Positions 59,001-64,000 of a stretch of 64,000 bases of DNA are shown here, in pieces. This DNA is from Gaeumannomyces sp. JS-464 (Eukaryota; Ascomycota; Sordariomycetes; Magnaporthales; Magnaporthaceae). Each line of letters begins with the position of its first letter. Positions within the stretch are counted from its first letter, which is position 1. Location: positions 11,861,501-11,925,500 of the forward strand of contig NGZR01000001.1 of assembly GCA_002197995.1 (NCBI GenBank). Reading direction: 5' to 3'. The notes below the pieces were generated by a model, which saw only the letters and a list, made by a program, of their open reading frames with translations, had not been told where the DNA came from and did not search any database. The translations under genes and the position numbers were made by a program.

Positions 59001-59367
59001 CCGTCTATGGGCGAATCGTAGGCGGGATCATCCTCGTCGGGGAAGACGATGTGAAAGTTGCGGTACAGCTGGGCGGCAGCCAGGTCGCGGAAGTGCTTGG
59101 AGACGAGGGAGAGGCAGATGAGGTCGCTTTGCGAACACTGTAACGGTTCGACGGGACAAGCAACGGTCAGCGTGTTACTGCTACCAGTAGCTGGGGCGGG
59201 GAGTTGTGCGCCAGCGGGGAGATGGTAAGTGGCGGGCGGTGCGGGGGAAACATTGGTCGCCATACCTGTGCGATGATGGCCTTTTGGACTTCTCGTGGCA
59301 GACTGAGAAAGGCGAGCGGTTCGCCTGTGACCCTGCGAGATGCGGCGGCCTCTTCTGGAGCGCCCAT
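56062..59367 (-). CDS. Large F-box protein with leucine-rich segments
   Basis: Likely substrate receptor of an SCF ubiquitin ligase. Four exons phase exactly: 59266-59367, 58797-59137, 56672-58691 and 56062-56583, giving 994 residues with no break. The F-box core spans the first junction: FLSLPREVQKAIIAQ, then CSQSDLICLSLVSKHFRDLAAAQLY. Leucine-rich, repeat-like segments follow (FMNTLLLLTLRKSKSLEAF, FKKLRSLAVLDMD, TLTTLKLSFSDHL). A disordered Ser/Thr/Pro/Glu-rich region of about 350 residues comes next, then more leucine-rich sequence (LRVLRNITLLNV, LPTLKRLMIKNMGSMDWDID) and an acidic Asp tract before a conserved-looking end. Introns have GTATGG, GTCAGT and GTGAGT donors. The target is unknown. 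Confidence 0.8.
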
Positions 59368-60835
59368 GATGGCAGCAGCCGGCGCGGAATCGGATCGCGT
59401 GATGTCGCAATGATCAGAGCGGCCGTCAAGTCGACAGCGCGATAGGCGGGTAGTGGGGATTGCGCAGGGCCGCGACTTTGCGCGGTGGGAGGAGATGGCG
59501 CTGGACGAAACGGGGTTCGCGGATCGGTCGGGGGACCAGTACCGAGCAGCCGTCGCACAGCGTCACGCCTTGGTGCCCTGCGCTGGCGCTGTGCGATGCT
59601 GTTGTGCCACTGCGCCGGTTTCCGCTGGGCTTTGCTATGAAGTACTGTGCTGGCTACCTAGGCAGATGCGTCCTGTGTCCGCATATCAGTCGAAACCATG
59701 CAGAGCAGCTGTTGGGAGAGCGCGGGCAAGCAAAGACCAATTGCAGAGCGATGTGCGAGGCCGATTTGCGCAGCCAGGATTCCAATGGTGGTGAAGCGAG
59801 CGAGCGAGGTTTGGTGTCGTTGCGAACCAAGCCAGCGGGCAACCTGGAGAGCGGCAGACAAGACAAGGGCCTGGTCGACGAGAGGGGCCGGCGGCAACCT
59901 CAAGCGACAGTGTGGAGCAGCCAGCCACGACAGCCTATCAGACGCACTGTGTGTGGGTGGCATCCACCGTGGGTGCCACGACAAATGACAGGGTACATTG
60001 CTTGCCTCCCTATTCCATCTGTGCGCGTCGCCCGCTGCTGCTTTGGCCGCCGCCCCCACGCACAAGTCAGAACCGTCAACTGCTGCGCCTGCCAGACGAA
60101 AACCACTTGACTTGCGTCACAATGGGTGCCGCCGCTGAGAACCTAGCCCGCCTACTGGTAGACGCTCGCGTCCAGATTGCCACGGAGATGCAAATAGGTA
60201 CAGGTAAGGTGGTTAAGCTAATGCAGTCCTACCTGTAGCTGCACAACCGAAAATACAGAAGAGCCGCCGCTCAATATGGAATAGACGAGGCGGCTCCATC
60301 TTGCCATATGGGCCACAGCGCTTCCAACCCTGGCGGTGCGCTTCGTCTGGTCTCGAACGAGGCTTACACAGACGTCTGCGTAACTCTCTGCAAGATGAGC
60401 TGATGAAATAAAGATATGAGATAGACACAACATGTGGCTGGCGGCCGCAGGCATCCGAATGTTATAAAATGACAGAGTCCTGGTGTCTGGAGGTCGACAT
60501 CGCCCGGACCTCCGCCCTAGTACGTGCCCTAAGTACCAACTTGTATCTGGCGAAGGCAGGTGGGTAAGGTAGGTTGCACATAGCACAAAGTTCGGTCGAT
60601 CGGGAAACCAAATGGCTCGGCTTTCATTTTCAGGGAAAGAAAAGACAAGGCACAACGACGCCAATGCAGGATGATGACCCTCCTTGCCTGATGCGACCAA
60701 AGACGAATTCTTCCAACGGCTGAATAGACCGTCATAGCTGGCGCCACCAATCTTAAATGAGCAAGGGCGTTCAGCCACCATGGATAGGCTCAAACCCATG
60801 CCGCCTCCCAAGCTGAATGGCTGGCCCTGTTGGCA
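59368..60835. other. Intergenic, 1.5 kb upstream of the F-box gene
   Basis: Short overlapping frames on both strands (59453-60110) share no motif and are taken as chance. Contains CCTAGG-like elements near 59656 and 60190. No gene assigned. Confidence 0.4.
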
Positions 60836-62320
60836 TCACCCGCTGGGAGGCGGGAATCCCCCCCGCTCGTCGCCTTGCAGCTGACGGTTGGCGTCCAGGC
60901 GCTCGAGCTGCATCATTGCTGTGACGAACTTCTTGTCTTTTTCCGCCACGATAGCCATGGCCGTGCGCACATGGCCCATGAGCTCCTCGAGATAATCGGC
61001 TGCCGAAACTTTCGAGTTATGACGCTGCCGCTGCCTCCCCTGCTGCTGGAGCGGAACTTTGGCGGGCGGAGGGGACTTCTGGGCCCTTCTATAGGGAGTC
61101 TGCGGCACCGGAGAGCTACAGCTCGGCGACTCTGGGCTTTCAGAGCGGCAAACCTGGCAGAACCTCTCGGCCAGCGGAGCATCGTCGCCGCCCCGGCAAG
61201 TCCACCACCCACCGCGCAGTCGTTGGCCCTCGTTGGCCCAGCCGGGGTTGGGCTCGTGAAAATGATCATCCCACGGCACCTTTCGGGTTCCTTGCCCTCC
61301 GGCCTGCTCCTCCTGTTTGCGCTTGTACTCTTTGCGACTGACCTCTTCCTCCAGCCTCCACATCTTGTTCAGCAACTCGACGAAACGATTCTCCTCGCCC
61401 TGGGATCCAAGAGTCACCCAGCCCTTTTTTTCCAGGAGGCGGAACCAGTCCGGTACGCTCTTTCCTTGTCTCTGGGGCTCTTTCGAGAGGCTTTGCGCGC
61501 CGTCGGTGTCAGGGATTTTTGGAGCACACGACGGACCCGCAATGAACGTCGACTCAAGCCTCTTCGTCTCGTCCTTCGTCTTGAAGTCCAACGGCTTGTG
61601 CTCCAAGATTCGTGCGATAGTGCCCTCGACCTCGGCGCGCCTGGTCCAGAGAAGATTCAAAAGCTTTGGGTGGTCTTTGTTGAGCTCGCTCTCCTTAAGC
61701 TGCAGGGCACTTATCTCGTCCAGGACTGACTGTGGAACCTTGTCCTTGCAGCGATTAGGCCCGAGGTCCTGTATGTTTTGTCGGATGCGCACAAGCTTCT
61801 CCTCAAGCTCATCCAGCTTGTAAAAGAGATCCTGGCGACTGTCCTGCTCTTTGCCGGCATAGCAAACGTAAGCTTCAACCTGCCTCCGGTTCTCGTCCAC
61901 CAGCGCCCGAACGTCGATCCCGTTCGAGCTAGGGCGGCCATACTCCGACACTGCTTGGTTCATCCAACTTGGATCCTTAGGCAAGTTAGGTGGGTAAGCT
62001 GCTTGCAAATGGTGTCGGAACGACGACGACGGGATAATGCCACCGGGGTTATCAGAGGCAATCCATTCGTTTCTCGTCTCAAAGCGCCGGGCTCCTGTGA
62101 TGACGTCTTCGCAATGCTTCCAGTCTGAGTGTGTGCTGTCTCGAGGCCGGCGACCATCTGACCTCGCCGGGGTTGGAATCGGCTTTGAGGGCCTTAGGTC
62201 TAGTCCATCGGCGACGCCGGGACTGGGAGGTGCGGACACTTCACTACAGTCTGTGACTGCTTGGCTTTGACCCAAGAGGGCGGCCATGGCCTCGAGATTT
62301 GTTCGCAGCTGGTCGCTCAT
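60836..62320 (-). CDS. Coiled-coil protein of unknown function
   Basis: Single-exon frame. The ATG at 62320 (MSDQLRTNLEAMAALLGQ) is preferred over the frame-opening ATG at 62575, whose first 85 residues look like random untranslated sequence; this gives 494 residues. The middle is charged and heptad-like (YKLDELEEKLVRIRQNIQDL, ISALQLKESELNKDHPKLL, RFVELLNKMWRLEEEVSRK), suggesting coiled coils. It also has VPDWFRLLEKKGWVTLG, and near the end two CxxC-spaced cysteines (CQVCRSE) followed by a helical ADYLEELMGHVRTAMAIVAEKD. No known domain is recognised. The frame is intact. The IRC3-like gene lies upstream on the same strand. Confidence 0.7.
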   Translation of the reverse strand: MSDQLRTNLEAMAALLGQSQAVTDCSEVSAPPSPGVADGLDLRPSKPIPTPARSDGRRPRDSTHSDWKHCEDVITGARRFETRNEWIASDNPGGIIPSSSFRHHLQAAYPPNLPKDPSWMNQAVSEYGRPSSNGIDVRALVDENRRQVEAYVCYAGKEQDSRQDLFYKLDELEEKLVRIRQNIQDLGPNRCKDKVPQSVLDEISALQLKESELNKDHPKLLNLLWTRRAEVEGTIARILEHKPLDFKTKDETKRLESTFIAGPSCAPKIPDTDGAQSLSKEPQRQGKSVPDWFRLLEKKGWVTLGSQGEENRFVELLNKMWRLEEEVSRKEYKRKQEEQAGGQGTRKVPWDDHFHEPNPGWANEGQRLRGGWWTCRGGDDAPLAERFCQVCRSESPESPSCSSPVPQTPYRRAQKSPPPAKVPLQQQGRQRQRHNSKVSAADYLEELMGHVRTAMAIVAEKDKKFVTAMMQLERLDANRQLQGDERGGFPPPSG

Positions 62321-62947
62321 GACCCCGACTCTAAAAGAGCAAAGGGGGAGGAAGATTCGCTGATGCAAGAACTCGTCTTTGAGAAACTGCCAGCCCGGAT
62401 GGATATTATGCGCACACGCGGGCTGGAGTCCCGAATGATAGATGGCTTGGGGAAAAGCCCGAGTTAGCGTGTTTTTTTTGTTGACCTCGCTGGGGCTAGC
62501 ACACAGTGGCATTGATATCAGGCGGGCAAGGTGGGCTGGGTTGTGACTTCCTCCCGCATGTGGGCGCCAGGTCAAGGTGATTCAGGGTGACGGGAAAGTG
62601 AACTTGGGAAGGAGGACTCTAGAGTTGCCTGGTCATTGCCTTCCTCAGCATCAGTCAATGATCTCCCCCCATCATCTGGACGTATTTGTAAGTCTGAAGT
62701 GAATCGTCATTTCACCAGGGCTGGAGAAGGTTATGTTTGTTATACAAAAAGGTGTTTCGTTCGGTCATGTGGAGGAGAGGGACTCCAAGTCATCCAGCGC
62801 CCGACGTCTTCTTCCAACTCCCAAAGAGCAACCGTTGGAATAGCCAAGCTGGATCCTCCCCGTCGTTCCCATATCACTCATAAGGCCCACAATTGGGTTC
62901 GACACAAGGGCTGGAAAGCTCCTTACACAGCTTTATGTTTCCCTGCC
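62321..62947. other. Intergenic, coiled-coil gene to IRC3-like gene
   Basis: About 630 nt between same-strand genes. It should hold the IRC3 3' untranslated region and the coiled-coil gene promoter. Nothing else is visible. Confidence 0.4.
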
Positions 62948-64000
62948 TCAACTGGCAACTGGGCCTACAGAGACCGTCTCACGAAGCCTGCGTTGCTCCA
63001 AAGCGAGCGCGCGCCTCTCCTTGCGCCGGCTCTCCGCCTTGATCTCGGCAAATCGGCCACGTGCTCCATGCCTGATCTTGGTTATCATGTCTGCCGCCTT
63101 ACCCTTGGTGATGTCGTTCATGGTCAGAGGCTCCTGTTTACCCCTGAGCTTGTTGAGGAAGTCGAGCTGTCCCTGCGTGGGGGGCCCATGCCGCCACTTC
63201 TGGCGTCTTGCGATGAAGGTAAAGGGGAAGATCTCAACCGCATACTTGTCGCAGCCGTGGACCCGCGTCGGTGAGCGTTGCCGCCTTAAGAAGCTCTCTC
63301 GGGGGTGCGTAGGGGGACTTGGAGAGTCCAGGCGGAAGGGCCCGCACCTCAATTGCTCGGAAGCATGCCTCCGCCAACGGGGTCTCGCCCCCATTACCGA
63401 GCTCATCGACAGAGAGCTTCTCAATTCTCAGGTACGTTCCCGTCGGACCGGTAAGGACGTAGCGGTCCAAACCAACCTGGACCCAGCCGAATGGGCTGAG
63501 CGCGCGGATAAACTGCTCCCCAGAGGTGTCAGATATGAGGTCGAAGACGGAGCTATAGTCGGTGAATGACACAGACACCGAGCGGGGCTTCTGGCCATCC
63601 CCTGGAGCGGCTCGGGCTACTCGATCGCTCCTCTCCTTTTCTTCAGCCTTCCGTTCTCTTAAACTGTGAAGGTCCTCGACCGTCGCGTTATCGACAAGCT
63701 CGCCGGGATCGAGCCCAAACAGTGTTGGAGTAGTGACTATGCCGGTCTCGAGGCTGGAGACCATGTCGATTATCTGGCAGTTGACTTTGTCCGGGTGTAG
63801 TCTCATTCCCCTGCCAATCATCTGGACGAGGAGATTTCGTGACTTGGTTGGCCTCGCCAGCACAACGCAGTCGATATTGGGTATATCAGTTCCCTCGGTA
63901 AACACACCGCAATTGACAAGGACAGAGAATTTCCTGCGCTTGAAGTCGTCCAGCCTTTCGCTTCTTTCGAGCTTGGGTGTATCCCCGGTTATGAAACGGG
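62948..64000 (-). CDS. IRC3: IRC3-like mitochondrial superfamily-2 helicase (5' part outside window), one frame error
   Basis: C-terminal part of a DEAD/DEAH-type ATP-dependent helicase. In yeast Irc3 is mitochondrial and maintains mtDNA. The frame enters from the right edge with RFITGDTPKLERSERLDDF, then NCGVFTEGTDIPNIDCVVLARPT as motif V (cited in overlapping form), and QMIGRGMRLHPDK as motif VI with its arginine finger. Next are IIDMVSSLETGIVTTPTLFG, a linker, WVQVGLDRYVLTGPTGTYL, and after a frame change near 63255-63265 (one extra G fits) VHGCDKYAVEIFPFTFI and GRFAEIKAESRRKERR, ending at 62948-62950. The N-terminal ATPase motifs and targeting peptide are outside the window. Confidence 0.88.

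Noticed and set aside
62321..62575. 85-residue N-terminal extension of the coiled-coil protein
   Set aside because: Composition is unlike the rest and the ATG at 62320 begins a typical ordered N-terminus.
1058..64000. Programmed ribosomal frameshifting as the cause of the breaks
   Set aside because: The breaks occur in unrelated genes at simple C/G runs without a shared slippery site, and several genes would need many events each.

Overview
The window is nuclear DNA of a filamentous ascomycete, most likely a sordariomycete. Genes are GC-rich and carry short introns of roughly 70-200 nt with GT(A/G)NGT donors and CTAAC/CTGAC-type branch points. Recognisable proteins include a fused single-chain isopropylmalate isomerase, SET3, CDC45, NUR1, a LaeA-type methyltransferase and a fungal P450. 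Both ends are cut: the 3' end of one gene lies at the left edge and the 3' part of an IRC3-type helicase gene at the right edge. I see no rRNA, CRISPR array, prophage, complete transposon or convincing tRNA.

Left third (1-26 kb): Ctr copper transporter (-), Hsp31/DJ-1 glyoxalase (+), secreted GPI-type protein (+), nucleoporin SEH1 (-) divergent from ALG7 (+), SET3 (-), a 3.8 kb gene-poor gap, NPC2-like lipid transfer protein (+), V-ATPase subunit F (-) divergent from NUR1 (+), and a large low-complexity membrane-tail protein (+). Middle (28-46 kb): LEU1-type isopropylmalate dehydratase (+), RKM5-like methyltransferase (-), long-chain acyl-CoA synthetase (+), frequenin/NCS-1 (-), a hemerythrin-like protein (-) and CDC45 (-). 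Right third (46-64 kb): a LaeA-like methyltransferase (-) and a cytochrome P450 (+) that diverge from a shared 2.7 kb intergenic region, then a JmjC protein (+), a 994-residue F-box protein (-), a coiled-coil protein (-) and the IRC3 helicase (-, partial).

Most genes are housekeeping and functionally unrelated. They cover metal, lipid and leucine metabolism, N-glycosylation, the nuclear envelope, chromatin and replication. The one stretch that looks accessory is the methyltransferase/P450 pair, possibly with the JmjC gene 319 nt downstream; a small specialised-metabolism locus is a hypothesis only.

A dominant property of this sequence is that many strongly conserved genes are broken by single-base frame changes, mostly one base missing from a short C or G run. 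The pattern fits an uncorrected long-read assembly better than biology. Gene extents below therefore follow protein homology across these breaks. Genes with no visible break are HSP31, the GPI-type protein, SEH1, NPC2, V-ATPase F, RKM5, NCS-1, P450, the F-box gene and the coiled-coil gene. Two introns appear to be GC-AG (LEU1 intron 2 and P450 intron 1).
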